Notes: generated by a model not told the origin, from the letters alone. 52,357 nt of DNA from Candidatus Palauibacter denitrificans (GCA_009841015.1 VXMQ01000002.1:1-52357), one strand, 5' to 3'. Numbered from the stretch's first letter, positions 1 through 8,593 are shown. Numbers and translations are program-made.

Positions 1-1996
1 GCAGCTCGGACACATCGTCGAACAGGGGCGCCTCCGATTCCGTCGCCCCCGCCGACGCGTCGCCCGAAGCCGTAGCCGCGCCGCCGCCCGCGGGCTCCCG
101 GATCTCGTAGATGCGGTTCGCGCTGACGCCCTCCACCCGGCTCACCAGCCCGCCCCGCCACACGACCTCGATCGTCATCTCTCCGCCGGCCGCGGCGAAG
201 CTGGCCATCGTCTCCGAACTGGAGAGATACAGGCCTCCCGCGACGATCTCCTTCGTCTGCACCGGCAACCCGCTCCCCGAAAGACGGATCTGCGCGCCGA
301 CGCCCTCGGTGTTGAGCCCCCGACCGACGAGCCGCACGGCCACCCGCGGCGCCCTCCCCACGTTCCGGTAAACGCCCGCGGGCGCGAGCAGCCGGTTCGT
401 GACGATGTCCAGGTCCCCGTCCCCGTCGAGATCCGCCGCCGCCATCCCGTGCGTGATGTCCTCGTCCCCCGCGAAGCCCCACGCCTCGCCCACCTCCTCG
501 AAGGTCAGGTCTCCGCGATTGCGGAAGGCGACGTTGGAGAGGCGCAGCGGCGGGAAGCCGAGAATCCGCTGTCGCCAGTCCATCGACCCCACCCTCTGCG
601 CCGCGTCCTTGTCCATCGCGTCGTAGAAGTGGCCGGTCCCCACGAGCAGATCCTCGAACCCGTCGAGATCGACGTCCACGAACGTGCTTCCCCACGACCA
701 GCCGGACGCGTCCAGTCCCGCGAACTGCGCGGCTTCCGTCCAGGTCCCGTCCCCCCGGCTCAGGTAGAGCGTGTTGCGAGGCTTCTGCGGCCGGTTCAGG
801 ATCCGTCCCGCGAACGGCCGGTCGGGTTCGCCCCCCACCATCTGCTTCATGCGCAGCCGCTGCTCCCGGCTCAGCATCTCCACCACGAAGAAGTCCGTGA
901 ACCCGTCCCGGTCCACGTCGGAGAAATCCACGCCCATGGACGCGAAGCTCGTGTTCCGCATGGCAAGCGGCGCCAGCATCCGGAAGCGCCCCGTCCCGTC
1001 GTTGATCCAGATGTGATCGGGGCTGTGGAAGTCGTTGCAGACGTACATGTCGGGATCCCCGTCCCCGTCCATGTCCTGGAAGCGGGCCGCGAGTCCCCAT
1101 TCCAGTGGATCCGTCGCCAGGGGCTGCCCCTCCTCGTCGAGGAACGCGCCCTCCGTCCACGGCACTGGGGTGAACCGTCCCGCCCCGTCGTTCAGGTAGA
1201 GCCGGTCGGGTTCCGCGAGTTCGAGCCGGGGGACCATCCCCTCCCGGACCTCGCCGAGCGTGAAGTGCTCCCGCCATTCGGGGAGGATCTCGAACCCGTC
1301 CTCCGTTTGACGGTAGATGTTGCTCGGCTGAAGGACTTCGGGCGGGAAGAGGTCCTGCACCGTCGCGACCTTGTTGTTCACCACGTAGAGGTCGAGGTCC
1401 CCGTCTCCGTCGATGTCGGCGAGCGCCATCGACATGCTCCCGAGCGTTGACGAGAGTCCCGCTTCCTCGGTCCCGTCCGTGAAGTGGCCGGTGCCGTCAT
1501 TCAGGTAGAGGGCGTTCGGTCCGCCGAGCGCGGTGACGAGCAGGTCGAGGTCTCCGTCCCCGTCCACATCCGCGAACACGGCGCCCGTCGAGAAGCGGTC
1601 CGCCGCCGCGACCCCCGCCTCGTCGGCGACATCCTCGAAGCGCCAGCCGCCCAGGTTCCGGTAGAGCCGGTTCGGCCCGTCCATCCCCGTGAAGTAGAGG
1701 TCGACGCGGCCATCGCCGTCCACGTCCCCCGCCGCGACACCGGATCCGTTCAGGTAGTGGCTGTTGTCGACGTACTGCTCTTCCGTGACCACATTCTCGA
1801 ACGAGACGCCGGTCTCCGCAGGGTCGAGTCGCTCGAATCCCGGCTCGTCGTCCCCCGACACCCGAAGCTCGGCCCAGCGGTACCCGTCCTCCTCGACCCA
1901 GTCCGGCGCTCCCGGCCCACACCCGCCGCAGAGGGCGGCCGCCGCCAGCAGCGTGACGCGGACGAAGGGCCGGGCGTCCTGATGAAACTGGGGCAT
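1..1996 (-). CDS. CRTAC1-family FG-GAP repeat protein with ASPIC/UnbV domain, C-terminus cut by window edge
   Basis: The frame is open from an ATG at 1996 to the left edge, so the C-terminus is missing. The N-terminus (MPQFHQDARPFVRVTLLAA...) has a hydrophobic stretch followed by LCGGCG, suggesting an exported, perhaps lipid-anchored protein with an imperfect lipobox. Repeated Asp-rich calcium-type motifs of the FG-GAP/VCBS propeller kind follow, for example DVDGDGRVDLYF, DVDGDGDLDLLV, DIDGDGDLDLYVV, DMDGDGDPDMYV and DLDGDGDLDIVT, each with a LYLNDGTGRF-like strand. Near the left edge RLVGRGLNTEGVGAQIRL and the text after it resemble an ASPIC/UnbV domain. Such proteins are predicted extracellular beta-propellers of unknown substrate. 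The gene is divergent from the secreted DinB gene. Confidence 0.85.
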   Translation of the reverse strand, partial: MPQFHQDARPFVRVTLLAAAALCGGCGPGAPDWVEEDGYRWAELRVSGDDEPGFERLDPAETGVSFENVVTEEQYVDNSHYLNGSGVAAGDVDGDGRVDLYFTGMDGPNRLYRNLGGWRFEDVADEAGVAAADRFSTGAVFADVDGDGDLDLLVTALGGPNALYLNDGTGHFTDGTEEAGLSSTLGSMSMALADIDGDGDLDLYVVNNKVATVQDLFPPEVLQPSNIYRQTEDGFEILPEWREHFTLGEVREGMVPRLELAEPDRLYLNDGAGRFTPVPWTEGAFLDEEGQPLATDPLEWGLAARFQDMDGDGDPDMYVCNDFHSPDHIWINDGTGRFRMLAPLAMRNTSFASMGVDFSDVDRDGFTDFFVVEMLSREQRLRMKQMVGGEPDRPFAGRILNRPQKPRNTLYLSRGDGTWTEAAQFAGLDASGWSWGSTFVDVDLDGFEDLLVGTGHFYDAMDKDAAQRVGSMDWRQRILGFPPLRLSNVAFRNRGDLTFEEVGEAWGFAGDEDITHGMAAADLDGDGDLDIVTNRLLAPAGVYRNVGRAPRVAVRLVGRGLNTEGVGAQIRLSGSGLPVQTKEIVAGGLYLSSSETMASFAAAGGEMTIEVVWRGGLVSRVEGVSANRIYEIREPAGGGAATASGDASAGATESEAPLFDDVSEL

Positions 1997-2059
1997 GCGC
2001 CTCGCGAGGGTTCGGGATCGACTCGCTCCGTACACGAGACACAACGAGCGAGCGGGCTG

Positions 2060-2069
2060 TATCATATCA
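2060..2069. promoter_or_regulatory. Overlapping divergent -10 elements between the CRTAC1 and DinB genes
   Basis: On the minus strand an extended -10, TG-A-TATGAT, lies at 2069-2061, about 65 bases upstream of the ATG at 1996. On the plus strand TATCAT at 2060-2065 is a 5/6 match to TATAAT, about 65 bases before the ATG at 2131. The two overlap, so polymerases starting in the two directions would compete. The -35 regions are poor. Assigned from sequence resemblance only. Confidence 0.35.
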
Positions 2070-2130
2070 CCTGCCAATGTCGCGGGAATGCGTACCCACG
2101 TTCCCCCGAGGCGGGGGAGGAGGAAGTCAC

Positions 2131-2721
2131 ATGAAGCCGAGATTCATCGCCGCGCTCGTCGTCGCCGGGGCCCTGGCCCCCGCAGGTTTGTCGGCCCAGG
2201 ACGGCGTCGTCCCCGGTCGCGGCGGGCTCTCCGCCGCGTCGCCTGTCTCCGCGGTGACGGATCCGATCACGATCCGGGACGAAATCCTCGACCACTTCCA
2301 GCGATCGAGCTACAAGATCTCCGAACTCGCGCGCGTGATGCCCGCGGAGAAGTACTCGTGGGCGCCGGGCGAAGGCGTGATGCAGGTCGGCGAAGTCTAC
2401 ATGCACATCGCGCGCTACAACTTCATGTACCTCGACGAGAACCTGGGGATCGCGCCTCCGAACGGGTTTGGCTACGCGGACATCGAATCGATCCGTGACA
2501 AGGAGAAGGTGCGAGAGATCCACGAGATGTCCGTCCGCCACGTGCTGGAGCAGGTGGGCGCGCTCACCGCGGCGAAGCTCGATGGCGAGACGGAACTGTA
2601 CGGCCGCACGGTGCAGGGCTGGGCCGTTCTCCTGCAGCTCGTCTCCCACATGAACGAGCACGTGGGCCAGTCCGTCTCCTACGCCCGCATGAACGGCATC
2701 GTCCCGCCCTGGTCGAACTGA
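2131..2721 (+). CDS. Exported DinB-family protein
   Basis: 196 aa. ATG 2131 is chosen because GGGGGAGGAGG lies just upstream and the protein then opens with a clean signal peptide (MKPRFIAALVVAGALAPAGLSAQ). An upstream in-frame ATG at 2077 would add 18 residues ahead of it. The mature part fits the DinB four-helix bundle: an early 'ILDHFQRSSYKISELAR' helix, 'EVYMHIARYNFMYL' with the first metal-type His, and 'QLVSHMNEHVGQSVSYAR' with the later His pair. DinB proteins are metal-binding and include thiol-dependent transferases. The substrate of this exported form is unknown. Confidence 0.8.
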   Translation: MKPRFIAALVVAGALAPAGLSAQDGVVPGRGGLSAASPVSAVTDPITIRDEILDHFQRSSYKISELARVMPAEKYSWAPGEGVMQVGEVYMHIARYNFMYLDENLGIAPPNGFGYADIESIRDKEKVREIHEMSVRHVLEQVGALTAAKLDGETELYGRTVQGWAVLLQLVSHMNEHVGQSVSYARMNGIVPPWSN

Positions 2722-2725
2722 CGCG

Positions 2726-2932
2726 ATGTTGAGGCGCGGGGCCGCGATGTCGGCGGTTGCGGTCGGGGTGTGGGCGACGGCCGCGGGGTGCGGATACGCG
2801 ACGGATCCGGGCGAGAGGCCGCTGGAAGGGAGCTGGATCGGTGCCGTGCCGCTCATCGATGGAGGCGTGTCCGAGCAGGTGTCACCCGGCACGCTGGAAT
2901 TCCGCCGGATCGGCACAGGCGTCGACAGATGA
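2726..2932 (+). CDS. Small lipoprotein-like hypothetical protein
   Basis: 68 aa, starting 4 bases after the DinB stop and overlapping the next start by ATGA. The N-terminus MLRRGAAMSAVAVGVWATAAGCGYATD looks like a signal sequence ending in a lipobox-like AAGC. A second ATG at 2747 would give a shorter signal. The rest (SWIGAVPLIDGGVSEQ..., ending RRIGTGVDR) matches no family I know. It may be a degraded lipoprotein, or a small real one kept by translational coupling. The coupling supports it, while the short length and lack of a recognised domain argue for caution. Confidence 0.4.
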   Translation: MLRRGAAMSAVAVGVWATAAGCGYATDPGERPLEGSWIGAVPLIDGGVSEQVSPGTLEFRRIGTGVDR

Positions 2933-3288
2933 CGGACGAAGGGCGGCGGTCCGACATCATGGAGTTGATCGCCCGCGCCCCCTGGCGCGAGGCCGTGACG
3001 TACCGCGAGACGTGGCCCCACGAGTACGTCGTGAGCGGGAAAGACGAGCAGCAGGAACTCCTCGCCGCCTTCTGCGAACGCATCCGGCGCGGAGAGAGCG
3101 TCACCTGCCGCTTCTTTCACCAGACGCGCGAGTATCTGTTCCTCGGCGACTACAAGTACTGGACGATGACGGAGTGTCCGGACATGGACGTGGAGGGCGG
3201 CGACTACGTCCTCAACCGCGCGCTCCTGTACCGGGATCGCCGCGACTTCGAGATCCGCCGCGGCGACACCGGTAAGCGCGACGACTGA
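2929..3288 (+). CDS. Conserved small protein of unknown function
   Basis: 119 codons from ATG 2929, which overlaps the preceding stop as ATGA. The sequence ELIARAPWREAVTYRETWPH, then FCERIRRGESVTCRFFH, then YLFLGDYKYWTMTE, ending in RRDFEIRRGDTGKRDD, looks like a conserved bacterial protein of about 120 residues that I have seen only as 'hypothetical'. There is no signal peptide or membrane segment, so it is probably cytoplasmic. It is rich in Trp, Tyr and charged residues. I can offer no function. Confidence 0.7.
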   Translation: MTDEGRRSDIMELIARAPWREAVTYRETWPHEYVVSGKDEQQELLAAFCERIRRGESVTCRFFHQTREYLFLGDYKYWTMTECPDMDVEGGDYVLNRALLYRDRRDFEIRRGDTGKRDD

Positions 3289-3307
3289 CCCGCGGCTGGC
3301 GCCACCA

Positions 3308-4804
3308 ATGCCCCCAACACGGAGTCCGGATCGGCGGCCGCGTCGCGTTCTCGTCACCGGAGCGAGCGGATACGTCGGTGGCCGGCTCATCCCGGCCCTC
3401 GAGGCGCGCGGAGAACGGGTCCGCTGTCTCGCTCGTAACCCCCGGTATCTCGCCAACCGATTCTCGACCCGGACCGTGGTCCTGGCGGGCGACGTGCTGG
3501 ATCCCGACTCGCTCGTTGAAGCGCTCCGGGGAGTGGATACCGCCTACTACCTCGTCCATTCGATGGGCTCGAAAGCCGACTTCGAGGAACAGGACCGGAT
3601 CGGAGCGTCGAACTTCGCCCGCGCAGCGCGCAGGCAGGGCGTCCGGCGAGTCATCTATCTGGGCGGTCTGGTCGGAGACGGCGGATTGTCGCCCCACCTC
3701 GCGAGCCGGCGGGAAGTCGGTCGCATCCTCGCGGCCGAAGGGCCGCCCACGCTGGAGTTCCGCGCCTCCATCATCATCGGATCGGGGTCGCTCTCCTTCG
3801 AACTCCTGCGGAGCCTGGTCAACAAACTGCCGTTCATGGTTACGCCGCGCTGGGTTCGTACGCCGGCCCAGCCGATCGCGATCGACGACGTCATCGCCTA
3901 CCTGATCCACGGGCTCGATCTCGATCTGGAGCGCAGCGCGGTGTTCGAGATCGGCGGGCCAGGACGGGTCACCTACGGCGAATTGATGCACGAGTACGCC
4001 CGCCAAGCCGGCGTGCGGCGCGTAATGGTCCCCATCCCCCTCCTCAGTCCGCGACTCTCGAGCCTGTGGCTCGGTCTCGTCACGCCCGTGTATGCGCGGG
4101 TGGGCCGGAAGCTCGTGACCAGCCTGCGGACCCAGACGGTCGTGCGCGATGCCGCGGCCATCGATCGCTTCCCGATCCGTGCACTCGATGTGCGCGAGGC
4201 GATCGAGCGGGCGTTGAGTGAGGAAGACGGCGCCATGGCCCGGACGCGGTGGAGCGACGCCGTCTCGTCAAGCGGCGGGCAGCCGCTCTGGGGCGGGCAG
4301 CGCTTCGGCTCCCGGATCGTCGACCGGCAGCAGGCGGAGGTGGAAGTCAGTGCCGAGCGCGCCTTCGCGCCGATCGAGCGCATCGGCGGCACGAACGGCT
4401 GGTACTGCGCCAACTGGCTGTGGGTGCTCCGCGGATCCGCGGATCTCCTCCTGGGCGGAGTCGGCATGCGGCGCGGGCGCCGGCATCCGACGGAGCTACG
4501 CGCCGGCGACCCGCTCGACTTCTGGCGCGTAGAGGCCGTCGAACCCGGCCGCCTGCTCCGCCTGCGAGCCGAGATGAAGGTCCCGGGACGCGCCTGGCTG
4601 CAGTTCGAAGTCGAACCGCGGGGGGTTGGCAGCCGGATCACGCAGACCGCCATCTTCGACCCCCTGGGCCTGGGCGGTCTGCTGTACTGGTACCTCCTCT
4701 ACCCCATCCACCGGCTGATCTTCCGCGGCATGCTCCGGGGCATTGCGCAGCGCAGCGATTCGCGGCCTTCGCAAGGACCTGACGACACGAGCAAGCGTGA
4801 GTAG
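3308..4804 (+). CDS. SDR/NmrA-type NAD(P)-binding protein fused to a DUF2867 domain
   Basis: 498 aa. The N-terminal half is an atypical short-chain dehydrogenase: RVLVTGASGYVGGRL (about 13-27) is the glycine-rich nucleotide loop, followed by GDVLDPDSL and YYLVHSMGS, as in NmrA/epimerase-like proteins. From about residue 320 the sequence (EVEVSAERAFAPIERIGG, LWVLRGSADLLLGG, DPLDFWRVEAVEPGRLLRLRAEM) fits DUF2867, which commonly accompanies this SDR domain. The ending LLYWYLLYPIHRLIFRGML is hydrophobic and may contact the membrane. The reaction is unknown; quinone or lipid modification is only a guess. Its stop abuts the convergent PIN toxin stop with no gap. Confidence 0.85.
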   Translation: MPPTRSPDRRPRRVLVTGASGYVGGRLIPALEARGERVRCLARNPRYLANRFSTRTVVLAGDVLDPDSLVEALRGVDTAYYLVHSMGSKADFEEQDRIGASNFARAARRQGVRRVIYLGGLVGDGGLSPHLASRREVGRILAAEGPPTLEFRASIIIGSGSLSFELLRSLVNKLPFMVTPRWVRTPAQPIAIDDVIAYLIHGLDLDLERSAVFEIGGPGRVTYGELMHEYARQAGVRRVMVPIPLLSPRLSSLWLGLVTPVYARVGRKLVTSLRTQTVVRDAAAIDRFPIRALDVREAIERALSEEDGAMARTRWSDAVSSSGGQPLWGGQRFGSRIVDRQQAEVEVSAERAFAPIERIGGTNGWYCANWLWVLRGSADLLLGGVGMRRGRRHPTELRAGDPLDFWRVEAVEPGRLLRLRAEMKVPGRAWLQFEVEPRGVGSRITQTAIFDPLGLGGLLYWYLLYPIHRLIFRGMLRGIAQRSDSRPSQGPDDTSKRE

Positions 4805-5191
4805 CTACCAGAGACGGTTCAGACCGTAGCGGTCGAAGACTACGTCGATCGAGATGATCGGAAGGCCGCGCGCGAGAGCCTGCGCCGCGAGCATTCGGTC
4901 GAACGGGTCCCGATGCGGGCCGGGCAGGCCCCCGGCGCGTTCCCCGTCGCTGACGGTGATCGGAAGTTCGCTGAACCCCTGGTCGGATATGCAGCCGGCC
5001 ACGTCCAGGGCCACTGCCTCGCCACCCGGCAGTCTGCCGATCCGGTGCTTCGTCGCGATTTCCCAGGCGGAAGCCGCGCTGACGGCGATGTTGTTCGTAT
5101 CATCCGCAATAAGACGGCGAGCCTTCCGGGACAGCCGCCCGCTGTCCGCGATCCACCAGAGAAACGCATGCGTGTCCAGCAACGCGCGCAC
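4805..5191 (-). CDS. vapC: PIN-domain ribonuclease toxin (VapC type)
   Basis: 128 aa, the usual VapC size. The PIN-domain acidic residues are visible: D6 in MRALLDTHAFLWW, E44 in SAWEIATKHR, D95/D98 in HRDPFDRMLAAQA, and D116 in IISIDVVFD. VapC proteins are Mg-dependent RNases, often cutting tRNA, and are held inactive by the partner antitoxin. The start lies 2 bases after the antitoxin stop, in the normal antitoxin-toxin order. Confidence 0.9.
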   Translation of the reverse strand: MRALLDTHAFLWWIADSGRLSRKARRLIADDTNNIAVSAASAWEIATKHRIGRLPGGEAVALDVAGCISDQGFSELPITVSDGERAGGLPGPHRDPFDRMLAAQALARGLPIISIDVVFDRYGLNRLW

Positions 5192-5193
5192 CG

Positions 5194-5430
5194 CTATCTG
5201 CCTTCCCAGGCGGCCAGCTCCTCCTCCGGCAGCGGGTCGAAGAAGCTGTCGGCGATCACGATCCGGTCCTTTAGAACATCCGGTTGGCGCTTTCCGGCCG
5301 GCTTGCAGGCCACCAGCCGTGCCACCGGCTCGCCGCGGCGAGCGATGACGATGTCCTCTCCAGCCTCCACCTGTGCCAGAAGGCGAGAGAGCTGTGTCTT
5401 GGCTTCATGAACGTTCACGACGTGCGACAT
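5194..5430 (-). CDS. Phd/YefM-type antitoxin partnered with the PIN toxin
   Basis: 78 aa from ATG 5430, preceded at 4-base spacing by GGAGG; an upstream in-frame ATG at 5448 lacks such a site. The sequence SHVVNVHEAKTQLSRLLAQVEAGEDIVIARRGEPVARLV is the Phd/YefM DNA-binding and dimerisation fold. The C-terminus (DSFFDPLPEEELAAWEGR) is the acidic tail that normally wraps the PIN toxin. It probably represses its own promoter through the AT-rich site just upstream. Confidence 0.88.
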   Translation of the reverse strand: MSHVVNVHEAKTQLSRLLAQVEAGEDIVIARRGEPVARLVACKPAGKRQPDVLKDRIVIADSFFDPLPEEELAAWEGR

Positions 5431-5450
5431 CTCTCCTCCGGAACTCAATA

Positions 5451-5471
5451 TCTAGCTAGAAATCTAGTCAA
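5451..5471 (-). promoter_or_regulatory. AT-rich promoter/operator of the PIN toxin-antitoxin operon
   Basis: Read on the minus strand, TTGACT (5471-5466) is a near-consensus -35, followed by AGATTTCTAGCTAGATATTG. This includes the 8-bp palindrome CTAGCTAG at 5452-5459 and a second CTAG half-site. The stretch is strikingly AT-rich in a very GC-rich window and lies about 20 bases before the antitoxin start. It is a likely autorepression site, but no convincing -10 can be fixed. Confidence 0.5.
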
Positions 5472-5638
5472 GTTGCGATGGCGAACAAGACGCCGGCGTT
5501 CCGGAAGGACCGGGCGAAGCGTCGGCACCGCGTCGGTCCGCATGGTTCCCTCCACCGGGCGGGCAGTGCAGGTTACCGCGCCCGCTGGACCGTCACCGCC
5601 CGGAAGGCGGCGACCGCGCACCCACAACGGAGTTTCCG

Positions 5639-6145
5639 ATGATCGCTCAACAGGTTCTCATGCAGTTCGACCATATCGTGACGGGCTGCCGCGCCACGCT
5701 GGAAGCCGTGCCCGACGACCGCCTCGACTGGCGCCCGCACGAGAAGTCGTGGACGCTCGGCGCGTTGGCGACCCACGTCGCGATGCTCCCCAACTGGACC
5801 GTGGCGACGCTGACCATGTCCGAATTCGACGTCGCGCCGGACGGCGACGGCCCGCCGCAGAATCCCGAACTCAAGTCTTCGGCCGAGCTCGTCGCGGCGC
5901 TCGACGAGAGCGCGGCCGCGGCGCGGGAGACGATCGAGGCGACCCCGGACGAGGTCTTCGCCGGTACGTGGACGCTCAAGGTGGCGGGCGAAGATCGCTT
6001 CTCGATGCCCAAGGCGGTCGTGTTGCGGAGCTTCGTCCTCGACCACCTGATCCACCACCGCGCGCAACTGGGCGTCTACCTGCGGCTCCTCGACGTGCCG
6101 GTGCCCCAGACGTTCGGGCCCACGGCGGACTATCCCGACATGTGA
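5639..6145 (+). CDS. DinB-family protein (cytoplasmic)
   Basis: 168 aa with no signal peptide. DinB-fold signatures are MQFDHIVTGCRATLEAVPDD at the start, 'WTLGALATHVAMLPNW' with the first His, and 'LRSFVLDHLIHHRAQLGVYL' with the DHLIHHRAQ motif carrying the metal-type His residues. The latter is the strongest family marker. The family is metal-dependent and includes mycothiol- and bacillithiol-type transferases; the substrate here is unknown. It is more typical of the family than the exported paralogue at 2131. The Shine-Dalgarno sequence is weak. Confidence 0.85.
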   Translation: MIAQQVLMQFDHIVTGCRATLEAVPDDRLDWRPHEKSWTLGALATHVAMLPNWTVATLTMSEFDVAPDGDGPPQNPELKSSAELVAALDESAAAARETIEATPDEVFAGTWTLKVAGEDRFSMPKAVVLRSFVLDHLIHHRAQLGVYLRLLDVPVPQTFGPTADYPDM

Positions 6146-6166
6146 CGGGAGGGGGCGGGGCGGCGG

Positions 6167-6523
6167 TCAGTCCAGCAGCTTCAGCCAGCTCCGCAGTTCG
6201 CTCGCCTTGTCGGCCTGGCGGCTGATCGATTCGCGGTTCACGTCGTTCAACTCGGTGGGACCCCGGTCGTGAATCGTCCCCGCTTCCTCCGCCGCGGTGT
6301 ACGCCTCCTCCGCGTTTCTGAGGGCATCCACGAAGTCGCCGGCTGCACGGTGGACCAGGGCTGCGGCGTCCGTCTTCGACTCACGGGCTGTCTCCAGCCG
6401 ATCCTCCGCCCTCTTCACCGCGAGCGTGGCGTTGGCCAGCGCCCGGTACGCCGCGTCGTACGCCTCTTCCTTCGACATCGCCGTCCTGTAGGCGTCGAGG
6501 GCTCGCTTCGCGGGGTCCTTCAT
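6167..6523 (-). CDS. Small coiled-coil protein of unknown function
   Basis: 118 aa, almost wholly helical and rich in Ala, Glu and Lys/Arg, with no signal peptide (MKDPAKRALDAYRTAMSKEE). A long amphipathic repeat such as ALANATLAVKRAEDRLETAR predicts a coiled coil. Its ATG overlaps the stop of the upstream amidohydrolase (ATGA at 6520-6523), so the two are translationally coupled. No family is recognised. It could be an accessory or structural partner, but this is only inferred from the coupling. Confidence 0.6.
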   Translation of the reverse strand: MKDPAKRALDAYRTAMSKEEAYDAAYRALANATLAVKRAEDRLETARESKTDAAALVHRAAGDFVDALRNAEEAYTAAEEAGTIHDRGPTELNDVNRESISRQADKASELRSWLKLLD

Positions 6524-7668
6524 CTCGCGCCCCCTCTAGCGGTGCTGAAGCGGCTTCGGTCGATGTCGGGGATGATCCGGAGCGCGTTCTCGAAGTAGAC
6601 CTTCCGCAGGACCTCGTCCGGCAGGTCGAGGCCGTACATGCGCCAGAAGGCGTGGTACCTCCGGTAGTAGGGGAAGTACTCGTCGGCGGTCTCCAGCACC
6701 CGGAAGTACGTGGGATACTCGTCCGGCGCCCAGGAATCCTTCCCCATCAGGATCCGGTCCTGGTACTCGATGAAGAACTCGCGGGCGAAGCGGGGTTGCC
6801 GGCCCGGCTCGTAGATCACGGCGCCGAGTCCGACGTTCATGTTGGGGATCTCGTCCAGGAGTTGCCCGAGGCGGCCGAGGTCGTGGCCGAGCCACGCGAG
6901 GTGCGCGGCGATGAACGTCGTCCCCGGGTGCCGGCGGAACATGTTCAACTGCTCCTCCAGCACCAGCTCGAAGGAGGGCGGGCCGGTCTGCCGGCGGCCG
7001 GGCCGCACGCGAAGCTCGAGCCAGCGCTCGTTGCGCTCGTCCATCGGCTCCCAGAACGACGCCGGGTCCCCCGAGTGGATGAGGACGGGAATGCCGAGTT
7101 CCCCCGCCTTGGCCCAGATCGGGTCGAGGCGGGGGTCGTCCACCGGGACACGCCGGTCGGCGGCATCGGTGAGCCACAGCCCGAGGTTCTTGAAGATCTT
7201 GAGCCCGCGCGCGCCGGCTGCCACGTCGGCCTCCAGCCGGGCCGCGGCGAGCGCCCCGAACTCGGGATCCCCGATGTCGCTGAAGTCGACGTTCGCGAAC
7301 ACCACGAAACGGCCGGGATACGCGGCCTCGAAGGCCTCGATCTGGTGCGCGAGGCGGGGGCCCGTGCCGCCGCTCAGGTTGACGCCGACGGCGAGGTTGA
7401 GCGCGTCCATGTCGCGCACGAGCTGGTCGAGCTGCTCCCGCGGCATCGTGCCGTTGAGGTGCAGGTGAACATCCACGAACGGGAAGGCGGCGCGCGAGAC
7501 CGGGTTCTCGGGCACAACCAGCGTCGAGCGGGGGTCGTACGCCTCGACGGTCATCGGCGGCGAGGTATCCGGAGGGGCGGGCGGCGGGCCGCGCCGCACC
7601 TGAGCCGCGGCCGGCGTCGCCGTCGCCAGCACCATCATGATCGTCAGCCCCGTCCGCGCGTCCCTCAT
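6520..7668 (-). CDS. Exported amidohydrolase-2 family (TIM-barrel) protein
   Basis: 382 aa. An N-terminal signal (MRDARTGLTIMMVLATATPAAAQ) is followed by a Pro-rich spacer. The amidohydrolase_2 fold is indicated by the metal-type HxH in FPFVDVHLHLNGTM, by GARGLKIFKNLGLW, the active-site His in IPVLIHSGDPASFW, the His in TFIAAHLAWLGHD, and a late Asp in ILMGKDSWAPDEY. The family covers hydrolases and decarboxylases related to ACMSD, and the substrate is not evident. A metal-dependent periplasmic hydrolase or decarboxylase is likely. Confidence 0.85.
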   Translation of the reverse strand: MRDARTGLTIMMVLATATPAAAQVRRGPPPAPPDTSPPMTVEAYDPRSTLVVPENPVSRAAFPFVDVHLHLNGTMPREQLDQLVRDMDALNLAVGVNLSGGTGPRLAHQIEAFEAAYPGRFVVFANVDFSDIGDPEFGALAAARLEADVAAGARGLKIFKNLGLWLTDAADRRVPVDDPRLDPIWAKAGELGIPVLIHSGDPASFWEPMDERNERWLELRVRPGRRQTGPPSFELVLEEQLNMFRRHPGTTFIAAHLAWLGHDLGRLGQLLDEIPNMNVGLGAVIYEPGRQPRFAREFFIEYQDRILMGKDSWAPDEYPTYFRVLETADEYFPYYRRYHAFWRMYGLDLPDEVLRKVYFENALRIIPDIDRSRFSTARGGAR

Positions 7669-7722
7669 CCCCTCGTCTCCATCGTCAGGTCCGAACCTGG
7701 GTCCGCAGCGTCCGAAGCGAAC

Positions 7723-8481
7723 CTACGCCTCAAAGTGCGCGGCCATGCGATCCGCCAGCGCCGCGATCATCTTCTCGCCGAGTTCGGCGCTCGCCCCGCG
7801 CGCGTCGCCGAGGATCCCGTTCGGCGTCACGCTCGCGAACTCCTCGCTGAGCACGCGCCGGATGAGTTCCGGCTCCTCTTCGGGCGTCGTAAGGCGTCCG
7901 CACTCGGCCAGTTCCTCGCGGACGATCCCGTCGTGCATGGCCATCATGATCGACGTCTCGGCGACGTCCGCGTGGCCGCCTACGCGGCCCCCGAGCCCCG
8001 CCTCCGCCTCCGCGACGTCGCGCCAGACGCCGATGACCTCGGCCAGGTCCGCGTATACGTCCACGGAACAGTCGGGCCCCGCCGCTTCGTTGAACGCGTC
8101 ACGCGCCTCGGCGAGCGGAGCGAAGTTCCCGCCATGCGAGGGGACGAAGCAGACCCGCCGGAAGCCGTGGTGCGCGAGGCTGACGGCGTAGTCCCTGCAC
8201 ACAGCGAGGAAGGTCTCCTTCTCGAGGGAGACGGTGCCCGGGAACGCCATGTGGTGCGCGGACCAGCCGACCCGGATCGTAGGCGCCACGAGCGCGCGCC
8301 CGAGCCGCCGGGCGATCTCGACGGCGAGCCGGTCCCCGTGCTCGGCGTCCACGAACAGCGGCAGGTGCGGCCCGTGCTGCTCCACCGCCCCCGCCGCGAC
8401 CACGACCGTCGTGATTCCCGCCTCGATCGCCGCCCCGATCTCGGGCGAGGTCATCCGCTCCATCCGTATTTCGGCAGCCAT
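7723..8481 (-). CDS. Creatininase-family amidohydrolase (cytoplasmic)
   Basis: 252 aa. The family's metal-site motif is intact, AGAVEQHGPHLPLFVD (E, H and D ligands), followed by GWSAHHMAFPGTVSL and the SHGGN motif in VCFVPSHGGNF. The fold covers creatinine amidohydrolase, formamide hydrolases of riboflavin and F420 pathways, and mycofactocin MftE. Nothing in the neighbourhood identifies the substrate. It contrasts with the exported paralogue at 44112, where these ligands are replaced. The amidohydrolase lies 54 bases downstream on the same strand. Confidence 0.88.
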   Translation of the reverse strand: MAAEIRMERMTSPEIGAAIEAGITTVVVAAGAVEQHGPHLPLFVDAEHGDRLAVEIARRLGRALVAPTIRVGWSAHHMAFPGTVSLEKETFLAVCRDYAVSLAHHGFRRVCFVPSHGGNFAPLAEARDAFNEAAGPDCSVDVYADLAEVIGVWRDVAEAEAGLGGRVGGHADVAETSIMMAMHDGIVREELAECGRLTTPEEEPELIRRVLSEEFASVTPNGILGDARGASAELGEKMIAALADRMAAHFEA

Positions 8482-8593
8482 TCGGGTGACGCTCCGGCTC
8501 GCTGGGCCTTGAAGGCGGCGGAGACAGTGGATCCCGCGGCCTGTCGCCAGCCGAAGATCCCCCGACCCCGGCGGGCGCGCTACCCTGGGTCGG

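Noticed and set aside
449..1450. 333-aa plus-strand open frame over the CRTAC1 gene
   Set aside because: Its composition is Arg/Val/Pro-rich without any motif, while the minus strand shows repeated DxDGDGD loops.
5473..5638. A gene between the toxin-antitoxin operon and the DinB gene
   Set aside because: Only short frames without a ribosome site or family resemblance; treated as intergenic.
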